From Mesonia algae (GTDB lineage: Bacteria; Bacteroidota; Bacteroidia; Flavobacteriales; Flavobacteriaceae): a stretch of DNA of 64,000 nucleotides. The notes under the pieces were generated by a model. It made no database searches. It had not been told where the DNA came from and saw only the letters and a list, made by a program, of their open reading frames with translations. Made by a program: the position numbers and the translations under genes. Positions 8,869 through 17,202 of the stretch are shown piece by piece (positions within the stretch are counted from its first letter, which is position 1; each line of letters begins with the position of its first letter). Where the stretch lies: the NCBI RefSeq assembly GCF_003253545.1, contig NZ_QKYV01000001.1, forward strand, positions 578,574 through 642,573, read 5' to 3'.

Positions 8869-10031
8869 ACAATTGTCTTTGCTAAGTCATCTAATTGCTT
8901 TTCAATATTAAAATGAGTTCTCGCAATTTCTAAGATTTTGGGTTTTATATTTTCTAAGTCTTTAAATTCTAAATGCGCGATACAAGTATTTAAGCTTTTA
9001 AAATCCCCAGGCGTTATTACATATCCCAATTTAAATTCTTTAATTACATTTTCTCCCTCTCCGCCAGCAAAATAAAGTATTGGGAGAGCGTTATGGGTCA
9101 TTTCGTAGATTTTTGAAGGTGTAGAACCATAAATAGCATGAACAAGTGGTACTAATGCGATATGATATTTAGAGAGCTCTTTTAATAGCTTTTCCCTAGT
9201 AACTTCCCCGTGATAATAAATGTTTTTAGAAGATGTTTTTAAGTAATCTTCTAAAGCTTCCTTTTCAGCTCCTGCACCATAAATATGTAATTCTTTTTCT
9301 CCTAATTCTATATGCTGGCACAGTTTTACAATTCCTTGAGCTATACCTAGTAAACCTGCATAAACTAATTTTACCGTATTATTTTCTTCCGTTAAACGGA
9401 AATCATTCTGGGGCGATACAGCAGGGTAGTTGCGATATAAAAATATTTGCTGCTGCGGAAAAATACTTGTAACACGTTCAAGAATTTCTTGCGATTGTCC
9501 CAAGACCAGATTTGCTTTTTTATAGTTGTAAACTTCCATTTTTTCTAAAAGCTCATAAAACCGACCTTTCTTTAGTGCTCCTAATTCATATCCTGCCGAA
9601 GGCCATAAATCTGACACATTCAAGATAAGCTGCCTTTTTTGATTACTAAACAATCGCAATGCCGTATTGGCGATGATAAGTGGCGGACTTTGAATTAAAA
9701 TTTTATTTGGAAAATCTTTTGGTTGTAATAATTTATGGATGATTAAGCTTAAAGAAAATGAAACCATAGAAAGTAAACGCTTTACTTTATGGGAAGAGTT
9801 ATTGGCATAAACCCAAAGGCGAGTTACCTCTACACCTTTATAGTTTTCTGTTAACTTCCATTTACCTTGATAATTTTCAAAAATTTTTCCTTTGGGATAA
9901 TTAGGTAAGGGGCAAATTACTTTTACAGCAAAACCTCTTTCTTTTAAGCCTAGAGCAAGCTTCACAATTCTATTAGAAGCAGCTCCAGTTTCTGGTGGAA
10001 AATAATTGGTAATGATGCAAATATCTTTCAT
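8865..10031 (-). CDS. Glycosyltransferase, GT4 family (WbuB-like)
   Basis: A 388-residue GT-B glycosyltransferase. It opens with DICIITNYFPPETGAASNRI, the G-rich acceptor loop typical of WbuB-like enzymes, and has LVYAGLLGIAQGI near residue 225 and HIALVPLVHAIYGSTPSKIYEM in the donor domain, where the last Glu corresponds to the second Glu of the EX7E motif. It probably adds a sugar such as an N-acetylated aminosugar to the lipid-linked intermediate. It overlaps the upstream CapK-like gene by 4 bases, so the pair is a translationally coupled minus-strand operon. Confidence 0.82.
   Translation of the reverse strand: MKDICIITNYFPPETGAASNRIVKLALGLKERGFAVKVICPLPNYPKGKIFENYQGKWKLTENYKGVEVTRLWVYANNSSHKVKRLLSMVSFSLSLIIHKLLQPKDFPNKILIQSPPLIIANTALRLFSNQKRQLILNVSDLWPSAGYELGALKKGRFYELLEKMEVYNYKKANLVLGQSQEILERVTSIFPQQQIFLYRNYPAVSPQNDFRLTEENNTVKLVYAGLLGIAQGIVKLCQHIELGEKELHIYGAGAEKEALEDYLKTSSKNIYYHGEVTREKLLKELSKYHIALVPLVHAIYGSTPSKIYEMTHNALPILYFAGGEGENVIKEFKLGYVITPGDFKSLNTCIAHLEFKDLENIKPKILEIARTHFNIEKQLDDLAKTIV
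9387..9401. repeat. Palindrome TTCCGTTAAACGGAA inside the WbuB-like gene
   Basis: A 15-bp inverted repeat with a single central base; half-sites TTCCGTT and AACGGAA as in the copies at 11285 and 53888. Confidence 0.65.
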
Positions 10032-11335
10032 ATAAAACTTTCAAACTGTTTTAATTTCCCTCCTTTGGTACGTTTAAGAATAGTAACGCGCTCTAATTCT
10101 ACCTGTAGATTTGGTTCTAAATAAGTTTCTACGGCTTTAATTATTTCCTGAAATTTATGCTGAGATAAATCCGCTTCAGCGACATAAAGAATTTTAAATT
10201 TATCTTTTGCTAATTGATGGATTACAAACTCGTTTACTATACTATTTTCTTCAATAATGCTTTTAGTAACGTAGTAAAAAGTAAGTCCGGGAACCACTTT
10301 TCCGCTCGGAAGGTGTGCCACATCGCTGGTTCTACCAATCAATTTTTTTAAAATAGGATTTTTAGGAGTGCTCTTTTCATCTAATACGCCAATATCACCT
10401 ATTTCATATCGTATAAAAGGGTGAGCCTTGTTATATAGTGAAGTAATTACTAATCTACCTTCTTTTCCAAGTGGTAAGGCTTGCCCATTTTTATCTACTA
10501 CTTCAATAAATAAAGTCTCGTGATTAAGTGACCAATTTCCATTTGGGTTTTGAAAAGCGATGAGGTCTAATTCACTTGCACCATATTCGTTCACAATAGG
10601 AATTCCTAGGTGTTTTTCAAGCAAAACTTTGTCTTCTTCAAACAACATTTCACTAGTTACCATACACACTTTTAGGCTTGGGCAAATGTCTTTTAAAATA
10701 AGATCTTTTTGCTGAAGGTATTTAGCGAAAAGGACAATTGAGCTAGTATAACCATTTATGTAGTCAAACTTTTTCTTTTTAAAATGACCCAAAAACTCTT
10801 CTAATTTGGCTTCGTTTAAATTAAAAATAGGAAAACGATAACGAGTGGCTAACCAGTCTTTTAATCTTTCGGTGTAGTAACCAATTTTATCTAACGGAAT
10901 TCCATAAAATCGTGCTTGGTAGGACAAGTTAAAGTCAATACCAAACCAGCCAAACCGATTCATAATTACCGACCAGGTTAAGGCATGTGCGTATTTGTCT
11001 TTAGCAAAAATAAAAGGGTGACCGCTAGAGCCAGAAGTTTTGTTTACATAAACTTTTGTAATAGAATAACCATCACTTAATCTTTCTTCTAAAGGTTGTT
11101 GTAAATCTTTCTTGGTAACAATGGGTAGATCTTCCCACTTGGTAACTTTTTTTCCTTGTAAGAGGGCTTTGTAAAAATTATTATGGGTTTGATGATGGTT
11201 TAAAATTTCTTGTTTTTGCTTCGTTAAATATGCAGCATAATCATCGTTAGAAATTTCTTGTATTTGTTTTAAATGCTGTTTAGCTTCCGTTAACGGAAAT
11301 TTTTTGAGCTTTAAAGTAAAATCAAACCAATTCAC
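10028..11335 (-). CDS. CapK/PaaK-like adenylate-forming protein
   Basis: A 435-residue protein of the phenylacetate-CoA ligase/CapK group. The AMP-binding P-loop is NKTSGSSGHPFIF (about 98-110), followed by a typical VTSEML, NEYGASELDLIAFQ and RYEIGDIGVL, matching the core motifs A3 to A8 of adenylate-forming enzymes. In capsule clusters such proteins are thought to activate a carboxylic acid for attachment to the polysaccharide; this is inference, and phenylacetate degradation is unlikely because no paa ring-opening genes are present. It overlaps the WbuB-like gene by 4 bases. It is divergent from purD. Confidence 0.78.
   Translation of the reverse strand: MNWFDFTLKLKKFPLTEAKQHLKQIQEISNDDYAAYLTKQKQEILNHHQTHNNFYKALLQGKKVTKWEDLPIVTKKDLQQPLEERLSDGYSITKVYVNKTSGSSGHPFIFAKDKYAHALTWSVIMNRFGWFGIDFNLSYQARFYGIPLDKIGYYTERLKDWLATRYRFPIFNLNEAKLEEFLGHFKKKKFDYINGYTSSIVLFAKYLQQKDLILKDICPSLKVCMVTSEMLFEEDKVLLEKHLGIPIVNEYGASELDLIAFQNPNGNWSLNHETLFIEVVDKNGQALPLGKEGRLVITSLYNKAHPFIRYEIGDIGVLDEKSTPKNPILKKLIGRTSDVAHLPSGKVVPGLTFYYVTKSIIEENSIVNEFVIHQLAKDKFKILYVAEADLSQHKFQEIIKAVETYLEPNLQVELERVTILKRTKGGKLKQFESFI
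11285..11298. repeat. Palindrome TTCCGTTAACGGAA inside the CapK-like gene
   Basis: A perfect 14-bp palindrome. An identical copy lies inside prs at 53888; a version with one extra A lies at 9387. Confidence 0.75.
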
Positions 11336-11381
11336 AAGACTATTTTATAGGAAAATATTAGTGGGTCAATTTACAAACAAT

Positions 11382-11389
11382 TATTTTTG
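11382..11389 (+). promoter_or_regulatory. Candidate -7 element for purD
   Basis: TATTTTTG fits TAnnTTTG and lies 24 bases before the ATG at 11414. It overlaps the TTG at 11387 that could be read as an earlier purD start, which argues against that start. The -33 region has GTG rather than TTG. Confidence 0.4.
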
Positions 11390-11413
11390 AAGCCACAAAC
11401 AAAACCATACAAA

Positions 11414-12685
11414 ATGAACATTCTTATTCTAGGATCTGGCGGTAGAGAACATACTTTTGCTTACAAAATAGCTCAAAGTGAACATTGTAAACAATTATTT
11501 GTAGCTCCAGGAAACGCAGGGACTTCACAAATTGCTACCAATATAGCTTTAAATGTTAATGATTTTGAAGCGATTAAAACCACAGTTTTAGAAAAGAATA
11601 TAGAAATGTTGGTAGTGGGGCCAGAAGATCCTCTAGTCAATGGTATTTATGATTTCTTTACGGAAGATGATGCACTAAAGAATGTGATGGTTATAGGACC
11701 TTCAAAAAGAGGTGCATTGTTGGAAGGTAGTAAAGAAAGAGCCAAAGAGTTTATGGCCATGCATAGTATTCCTACAGCGGCTTATGAAAGCTTTACGGAA
11801 GAAAGCGTAGAAGCAGGGAAGGCTTTCTTAGAAACTTTAAAACCTCCGTATGTATTAAAAGCCGACGGTTTAGCAGCAGGAAAAGGAGTTTTAATTTTAG
11901 AAAATTTAGAGGAAGCTAAAACAGAATTAGAAGAAATGTTAAGCGGTAAGTTTGGAAATGCAAGCCAAACTGTGGTAATCGAAGAGTTTTTAGATGGTAT
12001 AGAATTAAGCGTATTTGTATTAACCGACGGTAAAAACTATAAAATACTGCCAACTGCTAAAGATTATAAACGTATTGGAGAAGGAGATACAGGATTAAAT
12101 ACGGGTGGAATGGGAGCTATTTCTCCAGTTCCTTTTGCCGACGACGAGTTGATGCAAAAAATTGAAGAACGTATCGTAAAACCAACCGTAAACGGACTTC
12201 AAAAAGAAGAGATAGAATATAAAGGTTTTGTATTTATTGGTTTAATTAAAGTGGGTGATGAACCTTACGTAATAGAGTATAATGTGCGTATGGGAGATCC
12301 CGAAACCGAAGTGGTTTTACCTAGAGTAAAAACAGACTTAGTAGAGTTATTTCAAAAAGTAGCGCAAGAAGAATTATCTACGGCTAGTTTAGAGATAGAT
12401 GAAAGATCGGCGACTACAGTAATGACAGTTTCAGGAGGATATCCAGAGGCTTATGAAAAAGGAAAAGAAATTACAGGTATAGAAACTATAGAAGATTCTA
12501 TTGTTTTTCACGCAGGTACAAAAGAGGAAAATGGTAAAGTATTAACCAATGGAGGTCGAGTAATTGCAGTGACTTCTTTTGGGAAAGATTATAAAGAAGC
12601 ACTAAAAAAATCTTATCAAAACGTAGAGAAACTACATTTTGATAAGATGTATTATAGAAAAGATTTAGGAAAAGACCTCAGTTAA
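11414..12685 (+). CDS. purD: Phosphoribosylamine-glycine ligase (PurD)
   Basis: GAR synthetase, second step of purine synthesis, joins glycine to phosphoribosylamine with ATP. The ATG at 11414 gives MNILILGSGGREHTFAYK, the family's standard N-terminal end; the frame is open upstream to a TTG at 11387 but those nine residues are not family-like and cover a promoter element. ATP-grasp features follow: KADGLAAGKGV, EEFLDGIELSVFVLTDGK, DTGLNTGGMGA and EYNVRMGDPETEVVLPR. The length of 423 residues is normal. No other purine genes are adjacent. It converges with the small membrane protein gene at 12682. Confidence 0.95.
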   Translation: MNILILGSGGREHTFAYKIAQSEHCKQLFVAPGNAGTSQIATNIALNVNDFEAIKTTVLEKNIEMLVVGPEDPLVNGIYDFFTEDDALKNVMVIGPSKRGALLEGSKERAKEFMAMHSIPTAAYESFTEESVEAGKAFLETLKPPYVLKADGLAAGKGVLILENLEEAKTELEEMLSGKFGNASQTVVIEEFLDGIELSVFVLTDGKNYKILPTAKDYKRIGEGDTGLNTGGMGAISPVPFADDELMQKIEERIVKPTVNGLQKEEIEYKGFVFIGLIKVGDEPYVIEYNVRMGDPETEVVLPRVKTDLVELFQKVAQEELSTASLEIDERSATTVMTVSGGYPEAYEKGKEITGIETIEDSIVFHAGTKEENGKVLTNGGRVIAVTSFGKDYKEALKKSYQNVEKLHFDKMYYRKDLGKDLS

Positions 12686-12927
12686 TACTGAGCGTTTTTT
12701 CCTAAAAATGTATGTGCTTTAGTAGAACGGTCTTCTTCGTTGTTTTCATTGAATTTTTTCAATTGAAGCATCCAGTAAACAAAAGCTACGGCTGCAATAA
12801 TCATAAATATCCAGTTTAAACCATTAGCAGCAAACCAGGCAGACAATTCTAACTCACGAAGAGCGTCAAAAGGTAAAAACAAAACATCTTCAAAAAGAGA
12901 TGCAATAAGATCAAGAAAATCTTTCAT
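12682..12927 (-). CDS. Small membrane protein (DUF6341-like)
   Basis: An 81-residue protein with an amphipathic N-terminal end (MKDFLDLIASLFEDVLFLPFDAL), one clear membrane segment at about residues 35-53 (WIFMIIAAVAFVYWMLQL) and a charged C-terminal tail. It resembles a short flavobacterial family often found next to purD; such proteins are sometimes mislabelled as uracil phosphoribosyltransferase, and nothing here supports that enzyme. The gene has a well-formed promoter of its own reading out of the start of the divergent DUF6427-like gene. Its stop overlaps the purD stop by 4 bases. Confidence 0.7.
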   Translation of the reverse strand: MKDFLDLIASLFEDVLFLPFDALRELELSAWFAANGLNWIFMIIAAVAFVYWMLQLKKFNENNEEDRSTKAHTFLGKNAQY

Positions 12928-12954
12928 CGTTAGGAACTTTGTTATAAATTTCTA

Positions 12955-12984
12955 CAAAAGTAAGAAATTACTCTATGTTAGCAA
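12955..12984 (-). promoter_or_regulatory. Bacteroidota-type promoter for the 12682-12927 gene
   Basis: On the minus strand there is TTG (12984-12982), 19 bases, then TACTTTTG (12962-12955), matching the Bacteroidota consensus TTG-N19-TAnnTTTG exactly. It lies 28-57 bases before the ATG at 12927 and overlaps the first codons of the divergent gene at 12975. Confidence 0.7.
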
Positions 12985-13904
12985 GCTTTTTTAAAAAATC
13001 TAAACCAATCAATTTTTTAATTGTAGGGCTTTTTATGGCTATATATTTTATTGTAGCTAACTTTCTTGATCAAAATACAGCGTATTCTTGGCAGTTTCTT
13101 ACCAAAAAAATAGGCTACCTTATTACCTATATTTTGCTTATGGTGGTATTAAATTTTATTGTTAAACGCAATACAATCAGTAAAAAGAATACTTATACTA
13201 TTTTATTATTCGGGTTTTTAACCACTTTATGTTTACCTGTCTTACAAGCAAATGAGTTATTTATCGCGGCATTTTTTGTGTTGCTAGCTTTAAGAAGAGT
13301 AATAAGTTTAAGATCGGGTTTAGAAATAAAAAAGAAAATTTTCGATGCATCTTTATGGGTAGTAGTGGCGAGTTTATTCTATCCATTAAGCATTCTATTT
13401 TTAATACTACCTTTTGTAGGAATATTCTATTATGCAATACAAGACTTCAAAAATCTTTTTATTCCCCTCGTTGCCGTTTTTTGTGTTTACTTTTTGGTTA
13501 CAACGGGTTATTTCTTGGTTTTAGACACTCCTTTTTATTTAAGTCAGTATTTTGTGTTTCCCAGTCTTAATTTGGAGGTTTATCAAGAGGCAGATGTTTT
13601 TATTCCTTTAATTATCATAGGCTTGTTTACTATACTAAGTCTATTTTTCTTTTTAAAAGAATTACAGTTAACCATAAGAAAAAGAAAACCTATGCTTTTT
13701 CTTATTTTTTTGTTTTTTATTATAGGCTTGTTACTAGTGTTATTATCTCCTCAAAAAACAGGAAGCGAACTTATTTTTCCCTTTATAGGCGTGAGTGTTA
13801 TTGGGACAATTTTCTTAGAGCATAAAGGAGGCAAAATTTTAAAGGAAATAACATTAGGAATATTAGGTTTAGCTGTACTCATTATTCCTTTTGTGTTATG
13901 GTAA
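12975..13904 (+). CDS. Polytopic membrane protein (DUF6427-like)
   Basis: A 309-residue protein with about eight to nine hydrophobic segments, short loops and the opening MLASFFKKSKPINFLIVGLF. It resembles a family seen in flavobacteria near purD and glycosyltransferase genes; function is unknown. It ends 7 bases inside the next gene (start 13898), so it may be co-transcribed with the probable restriction-modification pair. That arrangement is conserved neighbourhood at most and does not show a shared function. Confidence 0.75.
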   Translation: MLASFFKKSKPINFLIVGLFMAIYFIVANFLDQNTAYSWQFLTKKIGYLITYILLMVVLNFIVKRNTISKKNTYTILLFGFLTTLCLPVLQANELFIAAFFVLLALRRVISLRSGLEIKKKIFDASLWVVVASLFYPLSILFLILPFVGIFYYAIQDFKNLFIPLVAVFCVYFLVTTGYFLVLDTPFYLSQYFVFPSLNLEVYQEADVFIPLIIIGLFTILSLFFFLKELQLTIRKRKPMLFLIFLFFIIGLLLVLLSPQKTGSELIFPFIGVSVIGTIFLEHKGGKILKEITLGILGLAVLIIPFVLW

Positions 13905-14539
13905 ATCTTTCTTTATACGACATAGAGCAAGAGTTAAAAAAAAGACATCCTTATGCTTATGAATGGGGAAGAAAACAAAATGATATTTGGGACGGTTACA
14001 CCAATTTTATCTATAAAACTCCTTTTTGGGATGAGGTGGTAGAGGTGATGAAAATTACAATAGAAGCCTATAATTTAGACAAAAAAGAGTTATTTCAATA
14101 CGCCGCCAATCGTTGGTATAACTTCTGGAGTGCGGTAGCGGTGGAGAAAATTTTCACCCAAATTGAAGGAGTAACTCCTGCAGTAAACAACAAAGATAGA
14201 TTAGTTGATTTTAACCTTAACGGAATTAATTTTGACCACAAAACCTCAGTTTTTCCTAAGGGATTTAAGCAAACCATATATTATGCTCAAAACCACAAAG
14301 AAGAACTACTGTATTGGTTATACAAGAATCAAAGTCAGCAGCAGCGAAAACATTTAGAAAACCGACTTTTTTTAATGGTGTATGCAGAAAATGGTGAGCA
14401 TTGGAAGTTAAAAGCAGAAATCACGTGGTTGCAATCTATCATTCAAAAATATGTAAGTACCTTTGATGCTTCTTTATTAACTCCATTACAATGGAAAGAA
14501 AAATCGGCTTTATCCGATATAATTTGGGCAGTTAAATGA
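13898..14539 (+). CDS. Candidate type II restriction endonuclease (PD-(D/E)XK-like)
   Basis: A 213-residue soluble protein with no membrane segment. Residues 100-120 read DRLVDFNLNGINFDHKTSVF: Asp104 followed nine residues later by Asp113-His-Lys115 fits the PD-(D/E)XK catalytic pattern, and Glu83 in an aromatic helix (WSAVAVEKIF) could be the helix-1 acidic residue. Its stop codon overlaps the start of a D12-class adenine methyltransferase gene by 4 bases (ATGA), which is the expected layout of a nuclease translated with its protecting methyltransferase. The nuclease call is inference from motif and context; recognition site unknown. The gene has typical AT-rich codon use and does not stand out from its neighbours. 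Confidence 0.6.
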   Translation: MVNLSLYDIEQELKKRHPYAYEWGRKQNDIWDGYTNFIYKTPFWDEVVEVMKITIEAYNLDKKELFQYAANRWYNFWSAVAVEKIFTQIEGVTPAVNNKDRLVDFNLNGINFDHKTSVFPKGFKQTIYYAQNHKEELLYWLYKNQSQQQRKHLENRLFLMVYAENGEHWKLKAEITWLQSIIQKYVSTFDASLLTPLQWKEKSALSDIIWAVK

Positions 14540-15534
14540 ATTACATAGGCTCTAAAAAAAAACTCTCCTCTTGGATCTTAGAAGTAGTATCTCAAGAAAT
14601 TTCTATACCCTTAAAAGATGCTGTATTTTGCGATTTATTTGCAGGAACAGGCAGGGTTGGGCGAACTTTTAAACCTTTAGTAAAACAAGTTATTGCTAAT
14701 GATGTAGAGTTTTACAGTTACGTCCTGCTTCAAAATTATATTGGCAACCACAGTTCGCTTCCGCGGAAGCAAGACTACATAAAAAAACTGAATGAGCTTA
14801 ACCCTCAATTAGGTTTTATTGCCGAGCATTATGGTGAAAACGGAAATGCCGATCGTCTTTTTTTCTCTCAAGAAAATGCACAAAAAATAGATGCGGTTAG
14901 ACAGCAAATTGAAACGTGGAAAAATCAAGAAGAAATTGATGATGCGCTTTATTACTTTTTGCTAACATCACTCTTAGAAAGCGCCGATAAGGTAGCTAAT
15001 ACCGCTTCGGTATATGGAGCTTACTTAAAAAAGATAAAAAAATCTGCCGCTAAAGCTATCGAAATTGTTGGAGCAGATTTTGATAAAACCAAAAATGCTC
15101 ATCAAGTCTATCAAGAAGACGGTAATGAATTGATAAAAAAAATAAGCGGAGATATTTTATATTTAGATCCGCCTTATAATGCAAGGCAATACGGTGCAAA
15201 CTATCATTTACTTACTACTATCGCAAAATATGATACCTTTGTACCTAAAGGTAAAACCGGTTTGCGCGATTACTATAAATCTGCTTATTGTAGAAAAGGA
15301 GAAGTAGTCAAGCAATTTGAAAATTTGATTAAAGATGCTCAATTTTCAACCGTATTTTTAAGTTACAATAATGAAGGTTTGATGCCTCCCGAAACCATAA
15401 AAGAAATTATGGAAAAGTATGGAAGTTATAGCTTAAAGGTAAAAGATTACCAACGTTTTAAAGCAGATAAAACCGAAAATAGAAATCACAAGGCGAATGC
15501 CACACAAGAATATTTACATATTTTAAAGAAATAA
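14536..15534 (+). CDS. D12-class N6-adenine DNA methyltransferase
   Basis: A 332-residue methyltransferase of the Dam/D12 alpha group. The N-terminal MNYIGSKKKLSSWI is the K-rich opening motif, DLFAGTGRVG (33-42) is the SAM-binding motif I and DPPY (211-214) the catalytic motif IV, followed by NARQYGANYHLL. The FLSYNNEGLM stretch near residue 275 is the usual motif VI-like region. It methylates the N6 of adenine. The 4-base overlap with the upstream candidate nuclease suggests a type II restriction-modification pair. If the neighbour is not a nuclease, this would be an orphan methyltransferase. Confidence 0.88.
   Translation: MNYIGSKKKLSSWILEVVSQEISIPLKDAVFCDLFAGTGRVGRTFKPLVKQVIANDVEFYSYVLLQNYIGNHSSLPRKQDYIKKLNELNPQLGFIAEHYGENGNADRLFFSQENAQKIDAVRQQIETWKNQEEIDDALYYFLLTSLLESADKVANTASVYGAYLKKIKKSAAKAIEIVGADFDKTKNAHQVYQEDGNELIKKISGDILYLDPPYNARQYGANYHLLTTIAKYDTFVPKGKTGLRDYYKSAYCRKGEVVKQFENLIKDAQFSTVFLSYNNEGLMPPETIKEIMEKYGSYSLKVKDYQRFKADKTENRNHKANATQEYLHILKK
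14757..14770. repeat. Palindrome GCTTCCGCGGAAGC inside the methyltransferase gene
   Basis: A perfect 14-bp palindrome. The same 12-bp core CTTCCGCGGAAG recurs at 22093 and 50977, each time inside a gene, so it belongs to a dispersed palindrome family in this window. Confidence 0.75.
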
Positions 15535-15545
15535 AAAAAGAAATT

Positions 15546-16154
15546 ATGTTTTCAGACAAGGCAAATAAAATATTTCAAGAAGTAATAGAAAAATACCACG
15601 AGGTAAATACAGTAGATCAACCTTTTGAGAATCCTTATGGAGAAAAAGATGACTTACTAGCGCATTTGCTTTATAGAAAATCTTGGATAGATACGGTGCA
15701 ATGGCATTATGAAGATATTATACGCGATCCACAAATTGATCCTGTTTCTGCGTTAAAATTAAAACGTCAAATTGATGCTTCTAACCAAGATCGTACCGAT
15801 ATGGTAGAGTATATAGATTCTTATTTCTTAGAGAAGTATAAAGATGCAACTCCAAAGGCAGATGCTACCATTAATACCGAGAGTCCAGCTTGGGGGGTAG
15901 ATCGTTTATCGATTTTAGCTTTAAAAATTTATCATATGCATGAAGAGGCAACACGTAAAGATGCTTCTCAAGAACACCAAATGGCTTGCCAAGCAAAATT
16001 AGATGTGTTGTTAGAGCAACGTGTAGATTTGTCTACAGCGATTAATCAATTGCTTACCGATATTGAAAATGGTGACAAGTACATGAAAGTGTACAAGCAA
16101 ATGAAAATGTACAATGATGACGAGCTTAATCCTGTTTTAAGAGGTCAAAAATAA
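15546..16154 (+). CDS. DUF4254 family protein
   Basis: A 202-residue soluble helical protein with HLLYRKSWIDTVQWHYEDIIRDP near the N-terminal end and RQIDASNQDRTDMVEYID in the middle, features of the DUF4254 family. Members usually sit directly upstream of a family 9 glycosyltransferase, as here (10 bases before the GT9 gene), so a role in LPS or other envelope glycan assembly is likely, but no reaction is known. It is not exported: there is no signal peptide or membrane segment. Confidence 0.8.
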   Translation: MFSDKANKIFQEVIEKYHEVNTVDQPFENPYGEKDDLLAHLLYRKSWIDTVQWHYEDIIRDPQIDPVSALKLKRQIDASNQDRTDMVEYIDSYFLEKYKDATPKADATINTESPAWGVDRLSILALKIYHMHEEATRKDASQEHQMACQAKLDVLLEQRVDLSTAINQLLTDIENGDKYMKVYKQMKMYNDDELNPVLRGQK

Positions 16155-16164
16155 TTCACGCTAA

Positions 16165-17202
16165 GTGAAAACAACAGTTCAACACATCGCCATTATAAGA
16201 CTCTCAGCCTTGGGCGATGTGGCGATGCTGGTTCCCATATTAAGAAGATTTTTAAAGCAGCATCCACACGTAAAAGTGACGATGGTGACCAAACCTTTTT
16301 TTGGTAAGCTTTTTAAAGATTTACCAGAAGTCAACGTGCTTGCTGCAGATGTAAAAACAAAGCACAAAGGTATTTTTGGTCTGTGGAAATTAGCGAAAGA
16401 GATAAAAAGTCTAGAGGTAGACGCGGTAGCCGATGTTCATAACGTCTTGCGTTCTAAGATTCTTCGGTTTTTCTTTTTCCTTTACGGAATTAAATCTGCA
16501 GCGATAGACAAAGGCAGAACAGAGAAAAAACAACTTACAGCTTTAAAACTTAAAAGCATTCGCCCTTTACAAACGACTCACGAGCGTTATGAAAAGGTGT
16601 TGGCACAATTAGGTTTTCCTGTAGATCTATCACAAGAGGTTAAGTTTAAAAATCCAAATTTACCTAAGCAATTTCAGCAGCAGCTACAACCGAATACCAA
16701 AAAATGGATAGGGATAGCTCCGTTTGCTGCCCACAAATCAAAAATGTATCCGCTTTCTTTAATGGAAGAGGTAATTGCCGAGTTAAATGCAGAAGAGAAT
16801 CTTCAAGTTTTCTTGTTTGGCGGCGGTGAAAATGAAAAGCAATTATTATCTGCTTTAGCTTCAAAATATCAAAATGTCACCAGCTTGGTAGGTGTTTATG
16901 CTTTCGCGGAAGAATTGCATATCATCGCCAATCTAGACGTAATGCTTTCTATGGATAGTGGAAACGGGCATATGGCTGCTATGTATCAAATTCCGGTAAT
17001 CACGGTGTGGGGAGCCACACATCCTTATGCAGGATTTGCACCATTTAAGCAACCAATAGAAAATCAAGTGCTTCCGAGTTTAAAGAAATATCCTTTCTTA
17101 CCTACTTCCATCTATGGAAATAAGCAAGTAGAAGGCTATGAAACGGTGATGGAAAGTATTCCGCCAAGGAAGATTATAGATAAAATTAAATCATTTGTAT
17201 AA
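16165..17202 (+). CDS. Glycosyltransferase family 9 (heptosyltransferase-like)
   Basis: A 345-residue GT-B enzyme related to WaaC/WaaF ADP-heptose:LPS heptosyltransferases. It starts at a GTG and gives HIAIIRLSALGDVAMLVPI, the classical first strand and loop of the family; the next ATG would remove this motif. The donor half contains WIGIAPFAAHKSKMYPLSLM, FLFGGGENE, and LDVMLSMDSGNGHMAAMYQIPVITVWG, the nucleotide-binding region. It probably adds a heptose or another sugar to the lipid A core. It directly follows the DUF4254 gene and abuts the CPBP protease gene. Confidence 0.88.
   Translation: MKTTVQHIAIIRLSALGDVAMLVPILRRFLKQHPHVKVTMVTKPFFGKLFKDLPEVNVLAADVKTKHKGIFGLWKLAKEIKSLEVDAVADVHNVLRSKILRFFFFLYGIKSAAIDKGRTEKKQLTALKLKSIRPLQTTHERYEKVLAQLGFPVDLSQEVKFKNPNLPKQFQQQLQPNTKKWIGIAPFAAHKSKMYPLSLMEEVIAELNAEENLQVFLFGGGENEKQLLSALASKYQNVTSLVGVYAFAEELHIIANLDVMLSMDSGNGHMAAMYQIPVITVWGATHPYAGFAPFKQPIENQVLPSLKKYPFLPTSIYGNKQVEGYETVMESIPPRKIIDKIKSFV

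Noticed and set aside
1-11335. Polysaccharide cluster as a horizontally acquired island
   Set aside because: No insertion sequence, integrase, tRNA boundary or flanking repeat is visible, and base composition is like the neighbours, so transfer cannot be supported here.
11387-11413. Earlier TTG start for purD
   Set aside because: The added residues are not family-like and the TTG is part of a -7 promoter element; the ATG at 11414 gives the normal PurD start.
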